Source: CAYHPY01 sp964358485 (GTDB lineage Bacteria > Elusimicrobiota > Elusimicrobia > UBA1565 > UBA9628). Taken from it: a DNA stretch of 27,771 nucleotides. This document shows positions 6,642-14,489 of the stretch, piece after piece. The stretch spans positions 1 through 27,771 of the forward strand of contig CAYHPY010000045.1 of assembly GCA_964358485.1 (NCBI GenBank). Reading direction: 5' to 3'. Every line of letters starts with the position of its first letter. The stretch's first letter is position 1. The notes under the pieces are model-generated. The model did not search any database. It was not told where the DNA came from and worked only from the letters and a program-made list of their open reading frames with translations. The position numbers were made by a program, and so were the translations under genes.

Positions 6642-8721
6642 CGCCCAGGAGGGCCGACAATTGCCCGGCGGTCAGCGCCGCGCCGGAGGCGTTTTCGGCG
6701 CGGGCGAAGGCGATCCGCCCGCTGCGCGCGTCGACCAGAACGGTCAACTCCACCGGCCCGCCGCGGCCCGCCAAGGAAAGGGTCTTGGCCAGGAAAGCCC
6801 CGGCCCGCCCCGCCAGGCGGGGAGCGCCGGCGGCGTTCGGATGCGCGGCCAGCCACTCGGCCACCGCGCGGGCTTTTTCGGTGACGGAAACCGCATCGGA
6901 GAGCGTCCGGGCGATCCGGGCCCGCGCCGCCTGCGCCTGCGCGGGGCTCAACGCCGAGGCCTCCGCCCGCGCCTCGGCGGGAGCGTCGGCCAAGGCCTGG
7001 GAGGCCCGGTCGGCCCAATGGCCGAGGCTGCCGGGACCGCCGCCTAAAACCAAGGGGACCAGCGCCGCCGGAAGGGGAGAGTCGCCGCCCAAAGCTTCGG
7101 CGCGGACCGAGAACTCCAGCCGCGCGCCCAGGGCGTCGGCGGCTTTCAGGATGGACGGATCGCTGGAAGCGGCGCGGTAGGACCGCCCCAACCCGGCCAA
7201 GGACTCGATCGCCGCCCGGGCGTCGCGCACGCGCGGGAGTCCGACCGAAGAAAGATTTTCGCGGACCGCGCGCAGATCCCGGGACAGGGCCGAACGCCCC
7301 TCGGGGGTCGCCGCGCTCCGGGAGGCGGTCGCGCGGCGGAAAAAATCCGAGACCGCGCCGGTTTGCCGCCCCAGCCAATGCGAGGCGGCCGCGACCAGGC
7401 CGGCCGGACGGGAAGCGCCCGCGCGGCGGTTAGCGCGCCACACCAGCTTGGAACCGTTCCAGGCCGAGGGATCGGCGCGGAAAGCCTCCCAGAGATCCTC
7501 GTCCATCGGATCGGCGGAGCCGGAGCGGAGGGCGCCATCCTTGCTTTGGTCCTCGGCACGGACGGAAAGGCTGAAGGCGGACGCCAGATCCGGAACCGAG
7601 CGGACGGCGGTGCCGGGAAGCATCGCGGTGAAGGTCCCCGTTCTCGCGTCCCGGGAGAACCGGACCTTGGCGCGGCCGGGGGCTCCGGCCCGGGAAACAC
7701 GGGGCGTCCCGGGTGAGCGCGACTCCTTAAGAATTTCCCGGACGTCGGACTCAAGATGATTCCGGTTGAGCAAAAGAGGCTTCTCGGGGGACCCGAGCAG
7801 GCGCTCCCATTGATCGAGGGCCTTGAAGGACCGCTCCACCTGGGGCGCGCTCCCCTGGGAGGCGGCGGCGTAGGCGCCGTCGGCCAGCGCGGGGAGGGAT
7901 TTTTCCGCCTTGCGTTCGGCCACTCCGCGGATCGCCCGGCCGATGGCCTGGGCCCAGCGGGAGGGAAAGGTGTCCTCGGCCTGCTTGACGGCGGACAGAT
8001 AAAGATCGGGAGCGTCCAGGGGCGAGGCGGCGCCGGCCACTTGCGAGGTGCGGCGGATTTTGGTCTCGGCGTCCATCACTTTTCCCGCGACCAAGCCGCC
8101 GGGGCCGGAACCGGGGGAGGAAGCCCGCGCGGCCGCATCCGGTTCGGCGGCCCCGGCCTTGCGGGCGTTCTCGAAGACTTTGTCCAAGGATTGCTTGAGG
8201 GAAATATCGGAACCTTGCCCGCCCGCCTGCCCGGGGACGGAGGCGGCGCGCTCGCTCAGCGCCCACTCGACGCCCTCGGCGGCGTGCTCCAAACCGGAGA
8301 GGACCCCGGCGGGCTCCAAGACCGGAGCGCTTTGGGCTTCCACTGCGCCCAGGGTGGGGGCAGGATCGAGTTGAGGGGAGGAAACGCCCCGGCGCGACGG
8401 GGAAAATTCGGCTTCGGCGCCGGCAGGAGCGGGATTGGAAACGGGACCGGTCCGGGAAAATTCCGCGGAGACGGAACCGCTCCGGCTTTTTCCGAGGTCC
8501 GGCGCCTGGCCGGAACCCAGGCCGGATTTGAGGCCCCCGGTCCGAACCGAGGCGCCGGTCCGAACCGAGCCGGAACCGGCGTTGCTCCCGGCCCCCGGGG
8601 CGCCGCGGACCTGGCCCTCGCCGCCCGTCGTGGTGATCACTTCGGTCCGGGTTTGGGCCCGGGCCGACATGGAAAGGAAAATGGCCCCGACCAAAGGACC
8701 GAGACCGGCCATTCGCCGCAT
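6634..8721 (-). CDS. Large secreted protein of unknown function
   Basis: This 695-residue protein begins with a signal peptide (MAGLGPLVGAIFLSMSARAQ, cleavage probably after ARA). A disordered Gly/Ser/Thr/Pro-rich stretch follows to about residue 150, with direct repeats such as VRTGASVRTG. Residues about 170-560 are Ala/Arg-rich helical sequence. A small mixed C-terminal domain (ELTVLVDARSGRIAFARAE) ends at 695. I recognise no family. It is first in a two-gene unit with the PEP-synthase-like protein, overlapping it by 8 bases, so the two secreted proteins are presumably made together and may interact. The start is fixed by a perfect TATAAT 6 bases before the ATG. GC at third codon positions and Ala/Arg content are high but match the neighbours. 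Confidence 0.75.
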   Translation of the reverse strand: MRRMAGLGPLVGAIFLSMSARAQTRTEVITTTGGEGQVRGAPGAGSNAGSGSVRTGASVRTGGLKSGLGSGQAPDLGKSRSGSVSAEFSRTGPVSNPAPAGAEAEFSPSRRGVSSPQLDPAPTLGAVEAQSAPVLEPAGVLSGLEHAAEGVEWALSERAASVPGQAGGQGSDISLKQSLDKVFENARKAGAAEPDAAARASSPGSGPGGLVAGKVMDAETKIRRTSQVAGAASPLDAPDLYLSAVKQAEDTFPSRWAQAIGRAIRGVAERKAEKSLPALADGAYAAASQGSAPQVERSFKALDQWERLLGSPEKPLLLNRNHLESDVREILKESRSPGTPRVSRAGAPGRAKVRFSRDARTGTFTAMLPGTAVRSVPDLASAFSLSVRAEDQSKDGALRSGSADPMDEDLWEAFRADPSAWNGSKLVWRANRRAGASRPAGLVAAASHWLGRQTGAVSDFFRRATASRSAATPEGRSALSRDLRAVRENLSSVGLPRVRDARAAIESLAGLGRSYRAASSDPSILKAADALGARLEFSVRAEALGGDSPLPAALVPLVLGGGPGSLGHWADRASQALADAPAEARAEASALSPAQAQAARARIARTLSDAVSVTEKARAVAEWLAAHPNAAGAPRLAGRAGAFLAKTLSLAGRGGPVELTVLVDARSGRIAFARAENASGAALTAGQLSALLGVD

Positions 8722-8727
8722 GGATTG

Positions 8728-8733
8728 ATTATA
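8728..8733 (-). promoter_or_regulatory. Consensus -10 of the secreted-protein unit, leaderless type
   Basis: A perfect TATAAT (minus strand, 8733-8728) is followed by six bases (CAATCC) and then ATG 8721. With the usual 6-7 base distance from -10 to transcription start, the mRNA would begin at the ATG itself. No good -35 is visible. Confidence 0.55.
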
Positions 8734-8787
8734 CCCCTTCGAATGCCCAAAATTCCTGGGCCTTTTGGCCCACGCGGTCTGGGCCTC

Positions 8788-8817
8788 TTGACAATTCGGG
8801 GCCCGGATTCTTATATA
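8788..8817 (+). promoter_or_regulatory. Promoter of the Gld-type ABC operon
   Basis: TTGACA (8788-8793) and TATATA (8812-8817, 18-base spacer) or TTATAT (8811-8816, 17-base spacer) form a strong sigma70-like promoter. The ATG at 8832 lies 14 bases after the -10, leaving a leader of roughly 8 bases with no Shine-Dalgarno. Confidence 0.6.
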
Positions 8818-8831
8818 CTTATCGGCCCCTT

Positions 8832-9770
8832 ATGATCAAAGCGGAAAACCTCGTCAAACGATTCGGCCCCAGGGCCGCCGTGGACGGCATCAGCTTCGAA
8901 ATCCCGAAGGGGCAGGTGGTCGGATTTTTGGGCCCCAACGGGGCGGGAAAAACCACGACCATGAGGCTGCTCACGGCCTTTCTGCCGCCCGACGAGGGAA
9001 GCGCCGAACTCATGGGCCTGGACGTCGGGCGGGACCCCGAGGCGGTCCGCCGCCGTCTGGGCTATCTGCCCGAGGACAACCCGCTTTACGACGACCTGGA
9101 GGTGACGGAGGCCCTGCATTTCACGGGGCGCCTGCGGGGGCTCCGGGACCTCGGTCCACGCTCGGTCCGGGTCAAGGCCGCCGTCAAGACCTGCGGGCTC
9201 AAGGCCGCGGTCGGCCGCAAGATCGGCGAGCTCTCCAAGGGCTACCGCCAGCGCGTGGGTTTGGCCCAGGCCATCCTCCACGACCCGGACGTGCTCATCC
9301 TGGACGAGCCGACCTCGGGCTTGGACCCCAATCAGGTCCAGGAGGTGCGGGAGCTCATCCTGGATCTCAAGCGGGAAAAAACCCTTTTGCTGTCGACCCA
9401 CATTCTCTCCGAGGTCACGGCCACCTGCGACCGGGTCATCATCCTCAACAAGGGAAAAATCGCGGCCGACGGCTCCCCTGAACAGCTTTCCGGAAATCTC
9501 CAAAACCGCACCCGGCTCCACGTCGAATTGAAAGGGCCGGCCGACGAGGTCCGAAAAGAGCTTGCGGCCATCGCGGGCGCCGCGGCCGTCATCCCCGCCC
9601 CGGGGCAAGAGGGGGGCTTCACCGTGGAATCGGAGGGCGCCGCGGACCTGCGGGAGGACGTCTTCAACCTCGCCGCCCGGCGGCGCTGGCCGATCCTGGG
9701 CATGAGCCAGGAGAAGCTCAGCCTGGAGGAAGTGTTCCGCGCCCTGACCACCGACCATGGAAAAAACTGA
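8832..9770 (+). CDS. gldA: ABC transporter ATP-binding protein, GldA-like
   Basis: This 312-residue ATPase has a Walker A GPNGAGKT (34-41), signature LSKGYRQR (134-141), Walker B VLILDEP (154-160) and switch His190 in LSTH. All are intact, so ATP hydrolysis is expected. The YLPEDNPLYDDLEV segment around residues 78-92 is typical of GldA-type ATPases. A C-terminal extension (about 225-312) is of the kind found in GldA and related exporters. It would power the permease encoded next, whose ATG overlaps its end by 14 bases. In Bacteroidetes GldAFG is tied to gliding. Outside that phylum the same set is common without gliding and its substrate is unknown. The symbol denotes family resemblance only. 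Confidence 0.9.
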   Translation: MIKAENLVKRFGPRAAVDGISFEIPKGQVVGFLGPNGAGKTTTMRLLTAFLPPDEGSAELMGLDVGRDPEAVRRRLGYLPEDNPLYDDLEVTEALHFTGRLRGLRDLGPRSVRVKAAVKTCGLKAAVGRKIGELSKGYRQRVGLAQAILHDPDVLILDEPTSGLDPNQVQEVRELILDLKREKTLLLSTHILSEVTATCDRVIILNKGKIAADGSPEQLSGNLQNRTRLHVELKGPADEVRKELAAIAGAAAVIPAPGQEGGFTVESEGAADLREDVFNLAARRRWPILGMSQEKLSLEEVFRALTTDHGKN

Positions 9771-10506
9771 GGGCCGCTTGTTTCAGCTCGACGCCGTCCT
9801 GGCCCTGGCGGGCCGGGGTTTCCGCGGATATTTCGAATCCCCGACGGCCTACGTCGTCCTGTTCGTGTTCTACCTCCTCTCGGGCTACCTGTTCACGGTT
9901 CCTCTTTTTTTCGTCAACCAAGCCTCCATCAAGGGCTTCGCCGACTACCTGCCGCTCCTGCTCTGCTTCCTGGCCCCCGCCCTGACCATGGGCCTGCTGG
10001 CCGAGGAACTCAAGTCCGGCACCTTTGAAACCCTGGCCACCTTTCCGCTCGAGGATTGGGACATCGTCCTGGGAAAATTCCTGGGATTTGCCGCGACCCA
10101 CGCGGTGTCGGTCGCGGGGTTGGCGGTCTACCCCTTGGCCCTGAGCTTTCTGGTGGCCCCGCCGGCCGGCTTGGACTGGGGGGAAACCGGAGGGGTCCTG
10201 CTGGCCTTGTTCCTGCTGGGCCTGATGTTCGGGGCCGCCGGCCTGTTCGCCTCTTCTCTAAGCAAAAGCCAGATCGTCGCCTTCGTGACCGCGTTTCTGC
10301 TCTGCTTCGCGATTTTCGCGATCGGCAAGCTGGCGCAATTCGCGCCCGTCATGATGGGCCGGGTCGTGGAATTCATCGGCGCCGACGCGCACATGGACAC
10401 CTTGGCCAAGGGCGTGATCGACACCCGGGATCTACTATATTTCGCCACGGGGATTTTCGGCTTTCTCTACCTGACCGTCCAAAGGTTGGCCGGGAGGCGC
10501 TTCTGA
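9757..10506 (+). CDS. gldF: ABC-2 type permease, GldF-like
   Basis: This 249-residue membrane protein has six predicted helices. They include AYVVLFVFYLLSGYLF near residues 29-44, LPLLLCFLAPALTMGLLAEE near 64-83, and the last at about 222-240 (LLYFATGIFGFLYLTVQ). The LLAEELKSGTFETLATFPL motif after the second helix is characteristic of GldF-type ABC-2 permeases (MR-E-RSGTIE-L in homologues). It is sandwiched between the ATPase and GldG-like genes by overlaps of 14 and 1 bases, a strict co-translation layout. It presumably forms the transmembrane channel with GldA and GldG. The transported substrate is unknown. Confidence 0.88.
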   Translation: MEKTEGRLFQLDAVLALAGRGFRGYFESPTAYVVLFVFYLLSGYLFTVPLFFVNQASIKGFADYLPLLLCFLAPALTMGLLAEELKSGTFETLATFPLEDWDIVLGKFLGFAATHAVSVAGLAVYPLALSFLVAPPAGLDWGETGGVLLALFLLGLMFGAAGLFASSLSKSQIVAFVTAFLLCFAIFAIGKLAQFAPVMMGRVVEFIGADAHMDTLAKGVIDTRDLLYFATGIFGFLYLTVQRLAGRRF

Positions 10507-12110
10507 TGGACGCTCGGCGCAAGACGCGGCTGTTCTCCGCGACGGGGGCCGTCCTGGTCCTGGGGGTCCTGGCCGCGGCCAACGCCCTCTCGCAGTTCTT
10601 CTTCGCGCGCCTGGATCTCTCCGCGGGCCGGGCCTATTCGATCTCACCCGGCACCAAGGCCGTCCTCAAGAGCCTCAAGGACAATCTGGTCGTCAAGGTG
10701 TACTACACCAAGGACCTGCCCCCGCCCTACGGGCTCAACGAGCGCTACCTGCGGGACCTTTTGGCCGAGTACAAGCGGGCGGGGGGAAGCCGCGTCCAGG
10801 TCGAGTTCCAGGACCCCGAGGGCAACGACCGCGCCAAGCGGGAGGCCGTGGGCTCGGGGGTTTCCCCGGTCCGGCTGAGCGTCATGGCGAGGGACAAATT
10901 CGAGTTGAAAGAAGCCTTCATGGGCCTGGCCCTGCTCTATGAAGGGAAGCTGGAAACCATACCGGTGGTCCAGAACCCGGATGATTTCGAATACGACCTG
11001 ACCCGGCGCATCAAGAAGCTCTCCGATCCGACGATCCGGACGGTCGGCTTCGTGGCGGGCCACGGGGAGAAGGGTCCGGGCGATCCGGCCCTGCGGGACA
11101 TCTACCGCCTGGTCGAACAGCAGATGGACGCGCTGGATGTTTCCCTGGACAAGCCCCTCCCCGCCAAAATCGACGCCCTCTGGATCCTGGGGCCCGACAA
11201 GCCCTACAAACCCCACGAGCTCGAACGCCTCAAGGCCTGGGTCAACTCCGGACGGTCCCTGGGAATCGCGCTCGACCGCCGCTCCGTCGAGCTGAGGACC
11301 TTCACCACGGCCAAGCAGGAGACCGGCCTGGAGCCCCTCCTGGCGGCCTGGGGCGGCCAGATCCGGGACGCGCTGGTCGTCGACGCCCAGGCCGAACGCA
11401 TTCAGCTTCAATCCCAACAAGGGATGTTCGTCATGATGAACGTGATCGAATACCCCTTCATCCCGGTGGCGACGCGCTTCAACCCCGATCATCCGGCCAC
11501 CCGGGGCCTGGACGCGGTATCTTTGCCCTTCACGCACGCGGTTTCCTTCAAGGACGGAGCCCCGCTGAAATTCACCTCGCTTTTGGACTCCTCGGCGCAA
11601 TCCTGGCTGTTCACCGACTTGAAGGTGTCTCCTTATGATCCGCTCAAGGGGGTCGAGAATCTGGAGCGCGGGCCCTTTTCCCTGGCGGGGGTGCTGGAGG
11701 GGGATTTCTCCAAGGTGGCTCCGACCACCTTCACCGCCCGGATGGGCGACGCCCCCGGGTTGACGGGGCCCGGGCGGGTGGTCCTGCTGGGCACGTCCCG
11801 CCTGATCCACCCGGGCCTGACCATCAAGCCCTCCAATATTTCGATGATGCTCAATCTCCTGGAATGGTCCCTGCAGGATCTGGCGCTTTTGTCGATCCGC
11901 TCCAAGGGCCTGACCTACCGCTACCTGCGCCCCCTCCCGGACGCCGGGCGGCTGGCGGTCAAATACGGCCTGATCCTGGTCCCGCCCTTCGGATTGCTGG
12001 TGATCGGATTCTGGGTTTACCGTCGGCAGAAGGCCCGAATGGCGGACCTGGCCGCGGCCTTCGCAGCCGAGGATCCGGAGAAAAGCGAAGCGCCCCCCAT
12101 CCATGGATAG
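10506..12110 (+). CDS. gldG: GldG-like ABC auxiliary protein
   Basis: This 534-residue protein has an N-terminal membrane anchor (about 9-30), a large extracytoplasmic region and a C-terminal helix (about 485-505, YGLILVPPFGLLVIGFWVYRRQ) followed by a charged tail. The DLSAGRAYSISPGTKAVLKSL opening and the VYYTKDLPP block match the GldG/IFT-like beta domain (ABC_transp_aux family). VGFVAGHGE and DALWILGPDKP follow the same family pattern. It starts at ATG 10506, sharing one base with the preceding stop (TGATG). It ends inside the DUF4340-like gene with an 8-base overlap. It probably captures or anchors the complex on the outer face of the membrane; the substrate is unknown. Confidence 0.87.
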   Translation: MDARRKTRLFSATGAVLVLGVLAAANALSQFFFARLDLSAGRAYSISPGTKAVLKSLKDNLVVKVYYTKDLPPPYGLNERYLRDLLAEYKRAGGSRVQVEFQDPEGNDRAKREAVGSGVSPVRLSVMARDKFELKEAFMGLALLYEGKLETIPVVQNPDDFEYDLTRRIKKLSDPTIRTVGFVAGHGEKGPGDPALRDIYRLVEQQMDALDVSLDKPLPAKIDALWILGPDKPYKPHELERLKAWVNSGRSLGIALDRRSVELRTFTTAKQETGLEPLLAAWGGQIRDALVVDAQAERIQLQSQQGMFVMMNVIEYPFIPVATRFNPDHPATRGLDAVSLPFTHAVSFKDGAPLKFTSLLDSSAQSWLFTDLKVSPYDPLKGVENLERGPFSLAGVLEGDFSKVAPTTFTARMGDAPGLTGPGRVVLLGTSRLIHPGLTIKPSNISMMLNLLEWSLQDLALLSIRSKGLTYRYLRPLPDAGRLAVKYGLILVPPFGLLVIGFWVYRRQKARMADLAAAFAAEDPEKSEAPPIHG

Positions 12111-13020
12111 CCGCAAGCTCGGCGCGTTGGGGGCCGTTTTTCTGGCCTTGGCCGGGACGGCGGCCCTGCTTCATTTGAAGTCCCGCCACGGCCCCGAGGA
12201 AACGGAGCCGTTGTCCGGCGTCCAGGCCTCCCAGGCCGTCAAGGTCGAGCTCGAAAAAAACGGGAAGGCGGTGGTCCTGGAGAATACGGAAGGGGCCTGG
12301 CGCCTGAGCTCCCCCCTCTCGGACCTCGCCGACCAAAACGCCGTCAACGATCTCCTCAACGGCCTGCTCCAACTCTCGCTGGGCAGCCAAGCGGCGTCCG
12401 ACCCGGCCTCCTACCCGACCTACGAGCTCAACGATTCCAGCGCCGCGCATGTCCGGCTGTTCACGCAGGGCTCGGCCGCGCCGGCGTTCGACGGCTATTT
12501 CGGAAAGCGCGCCATCGGCTACGACTCCCTTTATTTCCGGAGAGCCGGCGAGAAGCCGGTCCTGATCGCCTCCGGGCTGGGTTCCTACCAACTGGAGCGG
12601 CCGGCCGAGGATTTCCGGGAACGCGCGCTTTCTAAAATAGACCGGGACGCGCTGACCTCGGCGGCGCTGACAGCGGGGGGGAAGTCTTTCGAAATCCGCA
12701 AGGACAGCGCGGCGTGGACTTCGTCCAACGAGAATCTGGAACGCGAGCGCCTGGAATCCATCGTCACGGCCCTGCTCAATCTCAGGATCGCCCGGTTTCC
12801 GCCGCCGGGCTTTGACCCGAAAACTTGCGCCTTCGAAAAACCCCGCCTATCGATCGAGCTCCGCAGCGCGACCGGGAAGGCCGCCTTCAAGGTCGGGCGC
12901 CCAACCGAAAAAACGCCGAAACCGGCCTATCTCTGCGTCCAGGTGGAAGGGAGGGAGGCGGTCGGGGAAATTTCTTCCGGGGACGTCTCGGCTTTGCTGG
13001 ACTTGGCGAAAGTCAAGTAA
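12103..13020 (+). CDS. DUF4340-like exported protein of the Gld-type operon
   Basis: This 305-residue protein has an N-terminal membrane segment (about 5-22, LGAVFLALAGTAALLHL). A soluble domain follows with features of the DUF4340 family: the VKVELEKNGKAVVLENTEGAWRL hairpin, LADQNAVNDLLNGLLQL, and FEIRKD plus KPAYLCVQ later on. The family regularly follows gldA-gldF-gldG-like genes, and here its ATG overlaps the GldG-like gene by 8 bases. Its role is not established; a periplasmic assembly or cargo role is plausible. The gene completes the operon. The next gene has its own -10 element 36 bases later. Confidence 0.8.
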   Translation: MDSRKLGALGAVFLALAGTAALLHLKSRHGPEETEPLSGVQASQAVKVELEKNGKAVVLENTEGAWRLSSPLSDLADQNAVNDLLNGLLQLSLGSQAASDPASYPTYELNDSSAAHVRLFTQGSAAPAFDGYFGKRAIGYDSLYFRRAGEKPVLIASGLGSYQLERPAEDFRERALSKIDRDALTSAALTAGGKSFEIRKDSAAWTSSNENLERERLESIVTALLNLRIARFPPPGFDPKTCAFEKPRLSIELRSATGKAAFKVGRPTEKTPKPAYLCVQVEGREAVGEISSGDVSALLDLAKVK

Positions 13021-13056
13021 GGCAAGCAAGTCAACCACCGGCACCGGATCATTTGA

Positions 13057-13062
13057 TATACT
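13057..13062 (+). promoter_or_regulatory. -10 element of the LPP20-like gene, leaderless type
   Basis: TATACT is separated from ATG 13069 by six bases. No Shine-Dalgarno precedes the ATG and no clear -35 was seen 17 bases upstream. Confidence 0.5.
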
Positions 13063-13068
13063 CCGCGA

Positions 13069-14061
13069 ATGAATGCGCTTTTGAAGATTTTTTGCGTTTT
13101 GGCTTTGGCGGGGGAGGGGCGGCCCGCTTGGCTCAGCGGCTCCAGCGCCGAATATCCGAAGTCCCGGTTCATCCTCGGCATCGGCGAGGCGTCCACCCAG
13201 GAAAAAGCGGCCGACAAGGCCCGCGCCGAACTGGCCAAGTTCATCGGGGTGGAAGTCACCGGCCTGACCAAGAGCTCCACGGAGGAAACGGGAACGAAAG
13301 CCGGATCCTCTTACTCCTCCCATGTCTCCGATGAGGTCCGCACCTCGGTCGCCAAGGTTCTCGACGGCGTGGAGATCGCGCAATACTACAGGGACGATTC
13401 CGGGACGCATTACGCCCTCGCGGTCCTCGACCGCGCCCACAGCCTGGAGATCCTTCGGGACAAGCTGGCGGAGTTCGACCGGGACTACAAGGACCTGTCC
13501 CAGGAACTGGAAAGGGCCGACGGTAAATTCTCCCGGATCCGCGCCGCCCTCAAGTTGGTCTCGGTGGTGGTCTCGCGCAAAAAGATCAACGGCGATTACC
13601 GGGTCCTCAATCCCGAGGGCAAGGGAATCGCGGCTCCCGAGGAGATGAACGAAACCCTCTCCAAGGCCCGCAAGGCCATCGCCGGAGTCACCATCCAGGT
13701 CCAGGCGACCGGCGAGACTCCCGACGCCGTTTCTTCCCGGATCGCCAAGGGCCTGACGGCGCTCGGGGTCAAGGCCGTCGCGGGAGCGACGAAAGCGACG
13801 CCGGATCTTATCGTGGAAGCCGAAGCAGCCGCCCAACCCCTGCCCCCCGAGAACCTCACCTGGTTCTGGGCGGAGGGGAAAATCGAGGTCAAGCTCAGCT
13901 ACGGGAACTCCGGAGAGATTTTCTCCCGCTTCGAGGAGGCCGGGCAGGAAGCGTCCCGGGACCCGAACACCTCGGCCGACGCCGTGGTCCTGGCCTTGGC
14001 CGACCGCGCCGCCAGGCGGGTCTTTCGCGAAATCAGCTCGGGCAAGCTCCTCGACGACTGA
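13069..14061 (+). CDS. LPP20-family exported protein
   Basis: This 330-residue protein has a short signal-like N-terminus (ALLKIFCVLALAG, then EGRPA). The LPP20 signature follows: PAWL, the YPKSRFILGIGEAS block, and EKAADKARAELAKFIGVEV at about residues 43-62. LPP20 proteins are usually outer-membrane lipoproteins. Here no lipobox is visible around Cys9, so it may be soluble in the periplasm or membrane-tethered. A C-terminal region (about 203-330) alternates strands and helices and resembles a LolA-like or second LPP20 lobe, which is uncertain. It follows the Gld-type operon in the same direction but with its own -10. A small membrane-protein gene starts 1 base after its stop. Confidence 0.72.
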   Translation: MNALLKIFCVLALAGEGRPAWLSGSSAEYPKSRFILGIGEASTQEKAADKARAELAKFIGVEVTGLTKSSTEETGTKAGSSYSSHVSDEVRTSVAKVLDGVEIAQYYRDDSGTHYALAVLDRAHSLEILRDKLAEFDRDYKDLSQELERADGKFSRIRAALKLVSVVVSRKKINGDYRVLNPEGKGIAAPEEMNETLSKARKAIAGVTIQVQATGETPDAVSSRIAKGLTALGVKAVAGATKATPDLIVEAEAAAQPLPPENLTWFWAEGKIEVKLSYGNSGEIFSRFEEAGQEASRDPNTSADAVVLALADRAARRVFREISSGKLLDD

Positions 14062-14062
14062 A

Positions 14063-14467
14063 TTGTTCCCCAACGCGATGACGCTGCTGCGGGCCTATTA
14101 CTACCTGGCCCCCTTGTGGTGGGTTCTGGAGAGCTCCGTGGCCCCCGGGGTGCGCGCCGGGATGGTCACCGACGGCTCCTGGCTCGGCAACGCGGGCTTT
14201 TACGGGTTTGAAAGCGCCATCGGGCTGGGGTTGTTCTTCCGATGGCGGGCGGCCGAGGTGGCAGCTCTAAGCGAAAACGTCCTGTACCTGGTGGCCGCGG
14301 TCCGCTACATCATCTTCGCCCCGATGGACATCGCCATGGCCTTCGACGGCAACGCCGTTCAGGCCGCCGCCATGGGGCACGAGTACCGGCAGGCCATCCC
14401 CGGACTGATCTACTCGGGGTTCCACGTCGTCTACAACATCCAGGCCCTGACCCGAAAGAACCGCTGA
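14063..14467 (+). CDS. Small multi-helix membrane protein, unknown
   Basis: This protein of about 134 residues has four candidate helices: LRAYYYLAPLWWVLESSV, NAGFYGFESAIGLGLFF, ENVLYLVAAVRYIIFAPMD and LIYSGFHVVYNIQAL. Its C-terminus is basic. It begins at TTG 14063, just after the preceding TGA, or at ATG 14078 (MTLLRAYYY). Neither has a Shine-Dalgarno, and reinitiation after the LPP20-like gene is likely. I recognise no family. It ends 22 bases from the convergent transporter gene with no terminator hairpin between them. Confidence 0.6.
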   Translation: MFPNAMTLLRAYYYLAPLWWVLESSVAPGVRAGMVTDGSWLGNAGFYGFESAIGLGLFFRWRAAEVAALSENVLYLVAAVRYIIFAPMDIAMAFDGNAVQAAAMGHEYRQAIPGLIYSGFHVVYNIQALTRKNR

Positions 14468-14489
14468 CTTTAGACCCGCCCTGCGGCGC

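Noticed and set aside
5238..6884. 548-codon plus-strand frame antisense to the secreted pair
   Set aside because: Composition is dominated by Arg, Gly and Pro as expected for an antisense shadow. The minus strand shows recognisable PEP-synthase-like domains and a signal peptide.
4887..8721. Possible single gene broken by a frameshift near 6637
   Set aside because: The downstream protein opens with a convincing signal peptide of its own, which a broken internal junction would not be expected to create.
10644..12116. 490-codon minus-strand frame antisense to the GldG-like gene
   Set aside because: The plus strand encodes a recognisable GldG-like protein in a tightly overlapping operon; the minus frame has no motif or start signals.
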